DNA of 46,591 nucleotides from positions 1 to 46,591 of IMG/VR virus record IMGVR_UViG_3300035698_006590. One strand, given 5' to 3'. Shown here in pieces: positions 28,839 to 39,256 of this stretch. The first letter of the stretch is position 1. Each line of letters opens with the position of its first letter. The notes below the pieces were generated by a model, which did not search any database, was not told where the DNA came from, and saw nothing but the letters and a program-made list of their open reading frames with translations. This DNA is from a virus. The translations under genes and the position numbers were made by a program.

Positions 28839-31800
28839 GTAGCGTGTAATTTGGAGCGATTTCGTAGTTTAACCATCTTTTGAAATCTTTTCCAGGTTTA
28901 CCCGCTGTTATCCACATATCCTCTAACAACATTAGAGCACCAGCCCCTAAAGGTTGGTCGAATGTGAAGTGAGCAATCAAGCTATTTGATAACAAGGCAG
29001 GGATAGATTCCGCTTCCTCTGCCGTCAAAAACCCTTTCAGCCCATCTTTAGTACCGTAGTTTATAGAACCAGACTCTACTACCGAAGAGATACCTGGTTT
29101 TTTCTTCAGGTAATCTTTTTTCCAGTCTCGATATTCTTGGAATTGGGGGAAGTCTCTTGTAAACTGATACCTCTCGTTTTCGGGTAGGTCATAGTATTTT
29201 GATTGTAGGACGTACCAAGTCGGGAAAAACTTTTCCCTCTCCTTGATGAAATCTCCGTAGTCCTTGGCATGTTGGTCGTCCCACATATCTAGTTCGTGTA
29301 CTGGTTCTTCCAAGAACGCTTCCTGTACTTCTGGGATAGATTCTGGGATTGAAGAGCCCAGCATCTGTGCCCATCTAGCAAGCGTATCTAGTTCTACTGA
29401 GAACTCGTCCTTCGTCGCGTCATCAAAGAAAGCTCTCTGGAACTCTTGTCCGAATGCTTCTATAGCTATCTTTTGGTTAGCTTTATCTAAGCCAGTATAT
29501 AAGTCCCATATATTAGTTATTAATAGACTCTTAGCCTGCAACTTCGGGTCATCAATGAAAATATTAGAGCGCAAACGATACTCTGGGTGCTCGTCATAGA
29601 ATTCATTCATAGCAGTCTTATCTCCAGTGGCATTATAAATCTCCCACGCTCTGTTGTTTTGCCTCTGGTGTCCTCTGTATTCGAGTTCGCCTTGGGTGAT
29701 GACGCCATGTGGGAACATAGATACGAAAGTTGTAGCCCCTATAACAGCCAAACTAGCTCCTCCTTTTGCAGCCATCATGCCTAGATACCCTGGTTGCTTC
29801 ATGTTCACCTCTTCTAAAGCTCTCGAATAAGCAATTTTGTACCACTCAGAGTCGTACTTCCCATTTTGCATATCCAGTAGTGTCTTTGAATAATTCTCTG
29901 GGCTTATCTCGCTCATAGTCATCATGCCAGCAAGCTGTCTCTTCACGTAATAATCGCCGAATGAGCCAAACTGTGCTTGCGCTGGTGTCATACCGTAAGC
30001 TTGGCGAACTTTGCCTTCTGCCCAAGCAGGAGCACCAAGTATCGTACCAGCAGCGGTATCTTCACCTACCATGCTCTTCATCTCCCTAGACAGATTCAAT
30101 ATAGGTGTTGGCGGTATCTCCTCTGGCGTACCTTTAAGAAGGTTAATACCAATATCTATATTCATAGCTGGCTGCATGAACTGAGAAGCGAGTGTATACG
30201 GGTCAGAAAAACCAGTGTTTGTGTTCGCCCATTCGAGAGCCATATCCCACTCATCGCCCTCTCCTGTTTCTCTAGCCTTCATAGCCTGTTCTTCCGTAAT
30301 CTCTCCGAGCTTAGCCATATCTGATAGGTGATAATAGGCAGTCCTATAGAGTTGGCTCTTATCGTCATTAAATACGTCAAGCATTGAGAATAGAGAGCTA
30401 GGCGGGAAGAATTGCGAGTACGGGTCAAAGTATGTTGACCCTCCAGCCCACTCTGGTAAAAATGCCCAAGGAAGGCGTAGTTTATTCTCCATCCTACTTG
30501 GAACTCCAATCTTGCCCATCTGTTTCTGGGCATCTCTGAGCCTGTAGAATGAGGAGAACATACTCGTGTTATCGAGAGTCCTCATTGCCCAGTTTCTAAA
30601 TGAGTGCGTATACCAGAATTGGTACGGGAAGAGTACCGAGTAAGCCTCGTCCCACCCAGTTCTATGGGTGTAATCAAGCATCGTGTAGTCCTTCATGGCT
30701 TCGCCGTACTTCACGGCTTGAAATTTATTTGACCTCATGTTCTGGTCAACCTGATTCAACCACGAGTTTATTTCGTTAGCTTGTCCTGTCGTTAGTTTAC
30801 TACCGTCGTAAAGGTCATCACTTCTTATATCGTTAGCAATCTCTGTACCTATACCGTCCAACATCGGCTTCAGGTGGTTCATGTATGCTTCCATCTTCGT
30901 AATGCTGCCGTTATTGATTTGGCTAGGAACTCTCCCTTTTGAGGATACTGCAAACATAGCGCCCTCAATCTCAGCGTTATGCAGCTCCATAATCAACTTA
31001 GTGTAGTCTTCGTTATAGAACTTACTGTTTCTAGCCAAACGGTCTCCATAACTCGTAGGCGGGTCGTCTATCATCTTCTTCCTGTGCGCTCTTACAGCTT
31101 CAATCATATCCTTTCTTGCGTTCTTGACGTGCTCTAACCACGTCTTTACAGCATCAATGTGCGATTCTGGCATAGTACTGCCATCTGTCCTAGTGTATGG
31201 TATCTCGACGCCCTCGACGTCTGCTATCCTCTGAGACTCCGAGGCTAAATCCTTTATCATTTCCCAGTCGTTTTCGCTTATCTCTACGTAGACCTCTTCC
31301 CCACCAGCAAACTTTGTCTTCGTTTTGATACCCATAGCTTCTAGTTTTTCCGTCAAAACCCCTGCTGTCCCTTTCTTCCATGCCTTTTCCGACGTAACGA
31401 GACCGTTATCGCCTACTTTCTTGAACCATCTGTTTGCTTGTTGAACAGTGTTAACTTCTTGGATAGTCATACCTCTAGGAAGACCGCTATCTACGGGCAT
31501 GTCTTCGAGCGGGTACTTATCAAGGAATTCTTTTGATGACGCTACATCATACTTTGCTCGCGATTCTTCGGGCGTCAAGAATTTTCCGCTAGACGTCTCG
31601 TAAAAACCAAGGTCACCGTCTTCAACAATACCGAATTCTTTGCCATCGCTGAGTCTACGAATTACACCCACATCAGGTTGGTCGTAACCTCCGCTTTGCT
31701 TAGCAGCGTTTATCGCATCAACGTGCAAAACACCAACAAAGACGTCTTCACCAATCCTATACGCTGGTTTTACAGGAACGCCCGCCCTAAAACGCTTAAG

Positions 31801-34800
31801 AGTCCCTGCGTCATACGTGTAAGGAGATTCTGGCGAACCGATTGGGATTTCTGGTTGAGCCTCACCGCCAACAGCTTTGATTCCAGTAGATTCTCCAACA
31901 GCATCTGGAGCAACAGGTGGTCTCGTACCGCCGCCAAACAGAGCATTAGCGGACCTATCATACATCCTCATCTCGAAGTCGTAGGCAGTATCAGCCAACC
32001 CGTCGACTTCCAGCCTTGCCGCATCAAAAGCCAAGTTCTTAGCTTCGACGTCTACGTACTCTGCGGTGAAGGTTTTGCGCCATATAGTGCCACGCTTCTT
32101 ATAAAACCTCCTCCACATTTCTTCTAGCATACTCATTGAAGTAAGGTGTGTATCGTACCTTGCTTTTGAGCCTGGGTCTAATTCTGCCACAGCGCCGAAG
32201 ATGTTCTCCTCTGAATTCCTGAGCCATTTATTAAGTACCTTGAATCGCTTATTTTCAGATAACTCTATCCCGTCCCATACCTTGCTCCTTTGTTTGTAGG
32301 TCATTCCTTCCATAGAGGATATGGCAGCATCAATAGCTCTGAAGTGAGCTATATGTTCCATTTGGTGATACATTTGCATATCAACGTACTCTTTCGCAGC
32401 AGTGTAAGCACCAGAGTCCTTCATGCGTGCCTGAATATCTGCTCCCCTTGTCTTGAAATCTTCGTCCATAGCCCTTCTTATGAAGTCCAGATTACCGCTT
32501 TGCACCCTTTCAATAGCGCGAGCGACGTCGCCTTCCGTTCGTGCTCCTGCTAACTCTGTCTTCAAAGCCCGCAGGACACTATCATCAATTATCTCTGAAA
32601 GAATTTCTGGCGTGAGGATGGTGTCCTTAGCCATATTCTCAGCAACTCTTCTTGTGTAGATATTAATATCTATCTCTTCAGGGTTGCCTTTGAATATACC
32701 AGTTCTCACTTCATCCATATTCAGAGAGCCTATCACTTTAGCCATAATGGATTTCTTCACATTAGACGGCAGGTTGATGTTATCCATCCCTGGGATAGCA
32801 CCAGCCCACGTATTGTCCCAATACTTCTTCAAGCCGTTCATGTAGGATTTTCTAGCATGCGCAGACTCTATGTTATTAGACAGTTTTTTGAAAATAGAAA
32901 CTGCGTTAGCTCCTCTGGCGAGTTTTTCCATCCACTCGTGCTCGAATTTATAGTTAATGTCGTCAATCTTTATCTTGGTCTTCTGAATATCCATGCCCTC
33001 GCCCTCGAATTTCCAGTCACCAAAGTCGATTGCGTCGTTCCAACTCGCAAATCCCATCCTTTTGTTATAGTTATCTATATCAGTCAACCTCATGTAACCA
33101 AAGTTGTCAGAGGCAACACGGGTCACAATGTTGTTTATAGCGTTATATATCGCGTATCTTGGATTCAGTCCAAGAACAAGAGCACCTTGAATCTGCCTTT
33201 GGATATTCGTATACCTGATTAATTTCGTTATAGCGCTCTTTTCGGTCAACATGTACCTATTCGTAGCGTATTCGCCAACGTGTTTAGAGAGCTTATTAAG
33301 CAGGTTAACGTGAAATAACTCATCATTCCACGGCATCTTCCTAGAATTCTCTGCGTCCCACGTAAATATCTTCAACAAAGTATCTATTGAAGATGTAGCG
33401 TCACCGTCCCCCATAGCGTAGAATCTATCAAACCCAGCTATAGGTTCTTCCGCCGTCGCGCCCTTGAATTTTTTCCAAAGAGTAGCTGTGTCCCCTTTCT
33501 CAACGTAATCGAGAACCTTATTAGGCTCTATCCCTAGAGCGTTAGCCATCTGGTTCAATTTAGCTCTGGAGTCAGTAGTTCCAATCCATTTCTGGAACTC
33601 GTTACCGATTAGACCCTTAGAGATAGCCTTCCTGATAGCATCCCGAAACACAAATGAAGCTTGTGAACCGTAGACAGCTGGGTCTATTTCTATTCTTTGC
33701 ATAGCTGTGCCGAACACTTCACCGAGGTCTGCGTCTAGTGGTATATACTCCCCCTTCAGTTTCCTCAAGCCGTTCAGCTTGGCTTCAATTTTTATAGCCC
33801 CATCTCCAACCTCTAGCATTCCCATCCTATAAAGGATACCAACTTGGTCTTCTGCTTTTAGACCAGTCATCATCCCAGATACATGCGTCATCATGTTTTG
33901 GGCAAACTTGATAGCCTTAGAGCTATTCGTTTGGCTTCCAAGGTAAATAGAAATCTTCTTTAGTAAACCGCTACCTTCAGGCAGAATCGTCGGGGTAGCC
34001 CAACTGGGCATACCGCTCTTATCTATACCGCCTAACCATCTCTCAATAGGAGACCACGTAGGCGGCGCGTAAAAGTTCTTCACCTTACCACCCTTTGTAA
34101 CAATCTGTCTCGCCGCGTCCTGTGCATACCCGTCTGTATAGATTTTCTTCAGGTTCTCAAATACAGCCGCTGCCCCACCGTAAGAGCCAGATTCCCCTTT
34201 TACTAACTTATATATACTCCCAGCAACCATGTTAACTGGGAACGGCATCGCGTCGATAAACGCATTACCTCTAGCGTTGTCAGCAGCTTTCACTATGTTA
34301 CCCGCCAGACGCATATCGTCCATCTTCCCATAGATTTTCAGAAAATCAGCGCCTTCTGGGGTAGCTTGTAGCTTCGCTATAAGCTCCGCAGAGTCTACCT
34401 TGCTGAAAGCATCTATGAATTTGTTTATATCGGAAGCATCGTCGGCATAATCCATAGCCTTCGCGAGTTTGGCAAAGTCACCCGCAGCATCCATAGCCTT
34501 TATAACCTTAGAAACCTTACCGTTAGCTATAGCACGTGGTATTCTGTTTGACATCATTGGCAGGACATTCAGCGGGTCTACTATGTTTTGCATAACCAAG
34601 TCGGACAAGACGCCCTGGAATCCAAACTCCTCTTCCCAGTGTGATATGACTTCATCGACTTCAGCACCAGCTAATAGTTCATCTTGTATAGCGTTCGTGG
34701 CTTCCTTTCCCCACTTCCAGCTTTTGTCCACTTTCACTGGGTTAGGAACACCTTGCTCGATTCTCCATATCTCATCTGGGTCAGTTCTTTGACCGCCAGC

Positions 34801-36009
34801 TATGTCGAGAATCGTGCTCTCTCTCATGACATCCCAGCGCATTTGACTAGCCTGCCATGCAGACTTCGCGTACTCACTCATTGAGTACTCACTAACCCCA
34901 TTCAGAACTTCCTTAAACTCTTCGTCCGTAGCAGCTAGTTCGAGAGTTCCATATATCTGCTCCGAACCTCTAGATAGAGCATTAAGCACGTTACCAGCAA
35001 ACGCATTTACTGACGCCAGACCTGGGGAATCTAGTTCCAGTTGTCTGTCAGCAAAGTTCGCCGCCGCCATAACAGCTATGAACGGAAGCATTAGAGTTCC
35101 TATTTTCACACCAGCAATAGTACCAACCGCAATAGCAGCCATTGGCGCTGTCGTCAGTGCGGCAAGAATACTGCCACCAACATCCCTCCCTAACATCTTA
35201 TTCTTCTGCTCTCTCGTCATCTCTTGTTTGGGTAGTTCCATCCAAGGCTGTGAGTAGAACGGAGACATGAGAAGTTTCTGCAATTTACTCAGGTTATCCA
35301 TCCCGCCTGCGTTATATTTTCTCCTATATTCCTCATCAGCTAAATCGTTCATATACTGGTGAGGGAATAACATACTAGCAGGCGGCGATTCTAAATTAGA
35401 CAAGAAATTATACACATCACTGGTCTTGTCGATTGACCAATCTTCAACGCTCTTCCCTTTGTTTGTATAAGCTAGGAATTTATAGGCTTCTTGGATACCT
35501 TCTTTAGGAAGCCATGGTGGAAGACTGTCTGGGTCTTCACTGTTCTCTATGATTGTGTTATAGGTGTCAAGGGTTAAGGGGTCAGCGTAGTAGTTTATTG
35601 GCTCTCCCTTCTTCCCAGTTATCATTCTTCCTGGCACGATAGATTCTGCGTATTGCCCGCCAATCATATCGAGGTACGTATCGTATGCTTTTGGATTGAT
35701 GCCAGATATATCAATATCGCTCATTCCAGCACGCGCCACGACTCTTTTATAAGAATCCTGTGGTAAGCCAGCTAAATGGCGTAGGTCGCCAACCATGCCA
35801 CGAGGCTCTCTACCAGCAGCTAACTCCATCCCATCCCTTAGCCGCTTCTGCTTAGTTCCGCCGCTACGTTTAGGTTGCTGTTGAGTTTTCCAGGCAGCCA
35901 TGAATCGGGGGGATTTAGTCCAGCTCCCTACCCTGGGCGCTGTGGGATTGCTCCCTCCGTATCTCCTAATCTTTCCGTCATCACTTAGATGTTTTCGCAC
36001 GTCGTTCAT
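28828..36009 (-). CDS. Giant virion protein, probable ejection/internal protein (2393 aa)
   Basis: About 15% of the genome in one uninterrupted frame. The N-terminus (1-70) is basic and Gly-rich. A hydrophobic stretch at about 278-320 (GGSILAALTTAPMAAIAVGTIAG...) and another near 2073-2105 (MMAAKGGASLAVIGATTFVSMF) could insert into membranes. Long helical regions lie between. A conserved-looking aromatic block with LFPYQFWYTHSFRNWAMR is near residue 1790. Large internal proteins of podoviruses (T7 gp16, N4 vRNAP) are ejected with the DNA; position between portal/Gly-rich and scaffold genes supports that. No polymerase, protease or transglycosylase motif can be seen by eye. SD GGAGAATCT. Confidence 0.75.
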   Translation of the reverse strand: MNDVRKHLSDDGKIRRYGGSNPTAPRVGSWTKSPRFMAAWKTQQQPKRSGGTKQKRLRDGMELAAGREPRGMVGDLRHLAGLPQDSYKRVVARAGMSDIDISGINPKAYDTYLDMIGGQYAESIVPGRMITGKKGEPINYYADPLTLDTYNTIIENSEDPDSLPPWLPKEGIQEAYKFLAYTNKGKSVEDWSIDKTSDVYNFLSNLESPPASMLFPHQYMNDLADEEYRRKYNAGGMDNLSKLQKLLMSPFYSQPWMELPKQEMTREQKNKMLGRDVGGSILAALTTAPMAAIAVGTIAGVKIGTLMLPFIAVMAAANFADRQLELDSPGLASVNAFAGNVLNALSRGSEQIYGTLELAATDEEFKEVLNGVSEYSMSEYAKSAWQASQMRWDVMRESTILDIAGGQRTDPDEIWRIEQGVPNPVKVDKSWKWGKEATNAIQDELLAGAEVDEVISHWEEEFGFQGVLSDLVMQNIVDPLNVLPMMSNRIPRAIANGKVSKVIKAMDAAGDFAKLAKAMDYADDASDINKFIDAFSKVDSAELIAKLQATPEGADFLKIYGKMDDMRLAGNIVKAADNARGNAFIDAMPFPVNMVAGSIYKLVKGESGSYGGAAAVFENLKKIYTDGYAQDAARQIVTKGGKVKNFYAPPTWSPIERWLGGIDKSGMPSWATPTILPEGSGLLKKISIYLGSQTNSSKAIKFAQNMMTHVSGMMTGLKAEDQVGILYRMGMLEVGDGAIKIEAKLNGLRKLKGEYIPLDADLGEVFGTAMQRIEIDPAVYGSQASFVFRDAIRKAISKGLIGNEFQKWIGTTDSRAKLNQMANALGIEPNKVLDYVEKGDTATLWKKFKGATAEEPIAGFDRFYAMGDGDATSSIDTLLKIFTWDAENSRKMPWNDELFHVNLLNKLSKHVGEYATNRYMLTEKSAITKLIRYTNIQRQIQGALVLGLNPRYAIYNAINNIVTRVASDNFGYMRLTDIDNYNKRMGFASWNDAIDFGDWKFEGEGMDIQKTKIKIDDINYKFEHEWMEKLARGANAVSIFKKLSNNIESAHARKSYMNGLKKYWDNTWAGAIPGMDNINLPSNVKKSIMAKVIGSLNMDEVRTGIFKGNPEEIDINIYTRRVAENMAKDTILTPEILSEIIDDSVLRALKTELAGARTEGDVARAIERVQSGNLDFIRRAMDEDFKTRGADIQARMKDSGAYTAAKEYVDMQMYHQMEHIAHFRAIDAAISSMEGMTYKQRSKVWDGIELSENKRFKVLNKWLRNSEENIFGAVAELDPGSKARYDTHLTSMSMLEEMWRRFYKKRGTIWRKTFTAEYVDVEAKNLAFDAARLEVDGLADTAYDFEMRMYDRSANALFGGGTRPPVAPDAVGESTGIKAVGGEAQPEIPIGSPESPYTYDAGTLKRFRAGVPVKPAYRIGEDVFVGVLHVDAINAAKQSGGYDQPDVGVIRRLSDGKEFGIVEDGDLGFYETSSGKFLTPEESRAKYDVASSKEFLDKYPLEDMPVDSGLPRGMTIQEVNTVQQANRWFKKVGDNGLVTSEKAWKKGTAGVLTEKLEAMGIKTKTKFAGGEEVYVEISENDWEMIKDLASESQRIADVEGVEIPYTRTDGSTMPESHIDAVKTWLEHVKNARKDMIEAVRAHRKKMIDDPPTSYGDRLARNSKFYNEDYTKLIMELHNAEIEGAMFAVSSKGRVPSQINNGSITKMEAYMNHLKPMLDGIGTEIANDIRSDDLYDGSKLTTGQANEINSWLNQVDQNMRSNKFQAVKYGEAMKDYTMLDYTHRTGWDEAYSVLFPYQFWYTHSFRNWAMRTLDNTSMFSSFYRLRDAQKQMGKIGVPSRMENKLRLPWAFLPEWAGGSTYFDPYSQFFPPSSLFSMLDVFNDDKSQLYRTAYYHLSDMAKLGEITEEQAMKARETGEGDEWDMALEWANTNTGFSDPYTLASQFMQPAMNIDIGINLLKGTPEEIPPTPILNLSREMKSMVGEDTAAGTILGAPAWAEGKVRQAYGMTPAQAQFGSFGDYYVKRQLAGMMTMSEISPENYSKTLLDMQNGKYDSEWYKIAYSRALEEVNMKQPGYLGMMAAKGGASLAVIGATTFVSMFPHGVITQGELEYRGHQRQNNRAWEIYNATGDKTAMNEFYDEHPEYRLRSNIFIDDPKLQAKSLLITNIWDLYTGLDKANQKIAIEAFGQEFQRAFFDDATKDEFSVELDTLARWAQMLGSSIPESIPEVQEAFLEEPVHELDMWDDQHAKDYGDFIKEREKFFPTWYVLQSKYYDLPENERYQFTRDFPQFQEYRDWKKDYLKKKPGISSVVESGSINYGTKDGLKGFLTAEEAESIPALLSNSLIAHFTFDQPLGAGALMLLEDMWITAGKPGKDFKRWLNYEIAPNYTLLVK

Positions 36010-36881
36010 TAGATTCTCCAGTTTATTAACTGTTTATACCAGCTAGAGTACGGGCTGGATGGGCTATACGAATCGTAGGGGCTATAACCACCGTACCCAC
36101 CACCGCCATACCCACCGCCATATCCACCACCGCCATATCCACCACCGCCACCAGTCTCTTCGTACGGATTCCAGTATGGGTTTGGGTCTCCCCTTGGCAA
36201 GAATTCGTTTTCAAAATAAAGAACGTGCTCTGGGTCTAGTATTCTGTTTTCGAGCTCACGCCACCTGCTGTTTTGATTGGGGTCGATACCAGTTCTCCAC
36301 TGATTTCTGAACACTGCGTCAGCCTGTTCTTGTAGGAAGTAGTCACTCTTTGCCCCCATACCACGCCCATACTCAAAGCCCCCAGAATTCTTGTTTAAGA
36401 ATGGGTTACTGAAGGGAGAGTTTCTACCAAAACCACCCTGCCTCGTAGGGTCGTACGTAGCGCCCTTCCAAGCATTCCAAAGACCACGGTTAACTGGGTT
36501 GTCCATAGCAAAGACCCCAGTACTCTTTGAAAACAAGTTCCAAGGAGAGTAACGGTCGGCGGGTTTTGTTTTAGCCTGCTGACCAGAAGCATCGAGCACC
36601 CTCTTCTTGTAGTACTCAGCCCAATAGCTACCACTACCAGAAGTCCCAGTCGCGTTAGACGGAACATTAGACTGGCTGTCGCTTGGTGGCGGCGCACTTG
36701 ACTCTGGGGAGTAACGTGGTTTTCCTGACGCAGGTGATTTACTCGCCACTGGGTCGTATACTTGCCTAGGCTTAGGTTTAGGTTTAGGTTTAGGTGCTCC
36801 ATAACTATAATAGTTAGAGGATGACTTAGATTTTGGTACTGAACCACCGCCACCTAATCCCCAGGTACTATAATAACTCAT
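36009..36881 (-). CDS. Gly/Tyr-rich low-complexity structural protein (290 aa)
   Basis: Pro/Lys repeats (APKPKPKPKPRQ, about 29-40) come first, then a polar middle with RYSPESSAPPPSDSQS. A central folded segment (about 110-235) with many N, R, F. Then a (G-G-G-G-Y) tract (about 242-265) and a Ser/Tyr end. Coupled to the giant gene by TAATG. It may be a virion-internal flexible protein that organises the giant protein or DNA. Confidence 0.6.
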   Translation of the reverse strand: MSYYSTWGLGGGGSVPKSKSSSNYYSYGAPKPKPKPKPRQVYDPVASKSPASGKPRYSPESSAPPPSDSQSNVPSNATGTSGSGSYWAEYYKKRVLDASGQQAKTKPADRYSPWNLFSKSTGVFAMDNPVNRGLWNAWKGATYDPTRQGGFGRNSPFSNPFLNKNSGGFEYGRGMGAKSDYFLQEQADAVFRNQWRTGIDPNQNSRWRELENRILDPEHVLYFENEFLPRGDPNPYWNPYEETGGGGGYGGGGYGGGYGGGGYGGYSPYDSYSPSSPYSSWYKQLINWRI

Positions 36882-37096
36882 TATTTGCCTCCATACTTTT
36901 CGTTCATACTTTTATATAGTTTAGGTTTCTGAGCCTTCAAGTTTTCTTTTATCTCGGCAGGCATTGAGTTCCAAATACCCATCTTAGTCGCCTCAATACG
37001 AGGCGCATACCAGGCTGCTTTGAATTTTTTGCCCCATCTGGCAAACCTTGCCTGCCCTTTCATAATAGAATCGTTTGCATTACCAATATCTAGCAT
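36881..37096 (-). CDS. Small basic protein after the portal (71 aa)
   Basis: Helical and basic: MLDIGNANDSIMKGQARFARWGKKFKAAWYAPRIEATK, then LKAQKPKLYKSMNEKYGGK. SD GGAGAGATAAG. Only one base from the portal gene's stop. It could be a minor head or internal protein; no family. Confidence 0.55.
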   Translation of the reverse strand: MLDIGNANDSIMKGQARFARWGKKFKAAWYAPRIEATKMGIWNSMPAEIKENLKAQKPKLYKSMNEKYGGK

Positions 37097-37097
37097 C

Positions 37098-38960
37098 TTA
37101 TCTCTCCATTATATTTCCCATAGGAGACTCGACTACACCAGAAGCTCCCTGCATTGGCATACCGCCGTCACCAGGCATCATCTGGGGAACTCCAGGGACT
37201 CCAGGTTGAGCCGTGACATTGCCAAGTTGATTGTTCATACCTTGCATCTCACCAGGCATCATCTGGTTTGGGTCTCCAGGCATAGGTGGCTGAGGAGTCA
37301 TTGGTTGTCCAGGCGTCATTGGAGGCGCACCTTGTTGTTGTTGCGCCATCATCTGCTGCTGAGCCTGCATCTCCATCTGTTGGTCTATCATCTGCTGTTG
37401 TTGTGCTAGTATCATTTGTTGTTGCGTGTAAGCCATCTGAGCTTCCTGATTCGAGAACCGTTCGCCCCAGATTTCTTCCTGCATTTCATCGGACTGCCCA
37501 ACCTTCATCCAGCGTTCCCTCGCATATTTCTTTGAAACAAGCGGGTCTTCTCCGAATGTAGCCTGTGTAGCCATGATAACTTGCTGTCGTTCGTCTTGCG
37601 GCATCGAAATATCTAAGTTAGCAAATATCTCAAATGTCTCTGGGATTTCCTTAGCAACAAGTGTTTCCATTCCTTCCTCACCAAGGATTTCTTTTGAGCC
37701 GCCTTCTTGTTTTATAAGCTCAAACGCCATTCTCATACCATCAGATATGGCGAAGTTTGTCAGCCTCTGATAAGGAACAAGAGGTAATCGTCCAGCCTGT
37801 GAAAGCAGGGACACCATTGAGAATGGAGCATTAGCTCCTAGTGGTTGTCCTAGTGTCTGCTTGAATATCGTCGCTTCTTCAGTAAGCCTGTCTGATATTT
37901 CCAGACCCTGTAGAATACTATCATCAATAACGTGCTTGGCAAGAGAACTAAAGTCTTCGTCTGATTCAATCTCGATGATTCCGCCTGGTCTAGTCCAGTC
38001 AACTTCAATGTGCTTCTCTGGATTCTTCCGCTTATATAAGAACAGCGGGTTTGTACCAATAGCATTCATCATGGAGTAAAGAACCGTAAGCGACAAATTC
38101 CTTCTCTTCCAAAGGTTAGATTTATATAGAGTGTACAAGAACGGTTGTATCTTGTCTTGGTCTTTTTCAACAAATAGGTTAGAGCCCTCGGTAATCTGGG
38201 CAACAATAGGAATGAACGCGAGACCGTGCTCTACAGCAACCACTGGTTCATCAGCGTACTCAGTGAACCATACTGCATGATTTGTATTGTTCCAATACTC
38301 ATTTAGCTCGACAACATCGTAATCTTTCCTGTCGTCCAACATCTTTGAAACGGCATCGCCATAACGCGTCTTCGCGTCATAGACCCCAATCTCTTGCTTC
38401 ATCGCATAAGCAGCTAATCCGAGTCTGTCGTAGCTCGCATAGCCTAGCTTAGGATTGATGACGTCAAATAGTATCGGAGTCATCTTCATGGCTCGTTCTG
38501 CCCTAGCTTTCTCGGCAGGTGTAGTAGCTGCGTCATACATATCCTTAGTGGACATTATAAACATGTGCTCTTCACCATATAGAAGCCCAGATAGAGCTAA
38601 ATCGTAGTGCAGCGGTTTCTTGCGAATCCGTGAACTTGCATACCATATAGCTTTCGCTGCTTTTTCTAGCGGTGAAGATAGCTTTCTGACTTCCGCTGAG
38701 TTGAATTCGTTTGGTACTGAGAATTCAGGGTCAGCCGCAGTCAATAACCTAACCGCACCCAAGAGCGTGACTCGTGGGTCTGGAGCTAGTGTCTCCTTTA
38801 TGTATGAGTCGTCTGGAAGACCTGAATCTTCTAGAAGAAACATGGATTCCATCTCTGTGTATAGTGCGTCTCGCCCAGAGTAAGTCTCCGCAATCTTATT
38901 TGCGTGAACTTTTATATCGTCGAAGTCCGAATCTGCTATTTTCTTTCCTGCTGTACCCAT
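37098..38960 (-). CDS. Portal protein (620 aa)
   Basis: Located after the terminase genes. The first ~480 residues are of portal type (a helical N-terminus, LTAADPEFSVPNEF region near 72-85, a wing-like KTRYGDAVSKMLDD, and the KQTLGQPLGANAPFSMVSLLSQAGRLPLVPYQRL barrel-associated region, about 363-395). The last ~110 residues are a Q/M/P-rich tail (Q-Q-Q-M and P-G-x-P repeats), probably flexible inside the capsid. It forms the dodecameric DNA gate. The overlap with the helical gene upstream is 25 bases. Confidence 0.85.
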   Translation of the reverse strand: MGTAGKKIADSDFDDIKVHANKIAETYSGRDALYTEMESMFLLEDSGLPDDSYIKETLAPDPRVTLLGAVRLLTAADPEFSVPNEFNSAEVRKLSSPLEKAAKAIWYASSRIRKKPLHYDLALSGLLYGEEHMFIMSTKDMYDAATTPAEKARAERAMKMTPILFDVINPKLGYASYDRLGLAAYAMKQEIGVYDAKTRYGDAVSKMLDDRKDYDVVELNEYWNNTNHAVWFTEYADEPVVAVEHGLAFIPIVAQITEGSNLFVEKDQDKIQPFLYTLYKSNLWKRRNLSLTVLYSMMNAIGTNPLFLYKRKNPEKHIEVDWTRPGGIIEIESDEDFSSLAKHVIDDSILQGLEISDRLTEEATIFKQTLGQPLGANAPFSMVSLLSQAGRLPLVPYQRLTNFAISDGMRMAFELIKQEGGSKEILGEEGMETLVAKEIPETFEIFANLDISMPQDERQQVIMATQATFGEDPLVSKKYARERWMKVGQSDEMQEEIWGERFSNQEAQMAYTQQQMILAQQQQMIDQQMEMQAQQQMMAQQQQGAPPMTPGQPMTPQPPMPGDPNQMMPGEMQGMNNQLGNVTAQPGVPGVPQMMPGDGGMPMQGASGVVESPMGNIMER

Positions 38961-39256
38961 TCTTCACCTCTTTTTTTAAATCCCTTCTTTATTGGCAGTG
39001 TTGGTATTACCTTTGCTCTTTTTAGTAATTTTTCTAGGTTTCTGGTTACTTTAGCATCGTTTTTACCAAATTTTTTTATAAAATCTATAATTTTCTCGAC
39101 TTTTTTTTCTAAAATTCTCGTCTTTAGGTCGTTCCTTTCTAGCTCCGCTAGTATAAAATCTAAAATCTGGGCGCTAGTAGCCCCTTCCTGCTTACTTCTT
39201 ATGAGAATCCACCGTGATTTTACATCATTTATTAAATCGTCGTAATTCTCTCCCAT
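38936..39256 (-). CDS. Helical protein between terminase and portal (106 aa)
   Basis: Almost wholly helical: ATSAQILDFILAELERNDLKTRILEKKVEKIIDFIKKFGK is an amphipathic coiled-coil stretch. The C-terminus is basic (KKGFKKRGEEWVQQERK). SD AAGGAGG. Overlaps both neighbours. It could be an accessory packaging factor or a small adaptor; not identified. Confidence 0.6.
   Translation of the reverse strand: MGENYDDLINDVKSRWILIRSKQEGATSAQILDFILAELERNDLKTRILEKKVEKIIDFIKKFGKNDAKVTRNLEKLLKRAKVIPTLPIKKGFKKRGEEWVQQERK

Noticed and set aside
36026-36310. Alternative frames in the Gly-rich region
   Set aside because: They are shadows of the repetitive GGN codons of the 36009-36881 gene.
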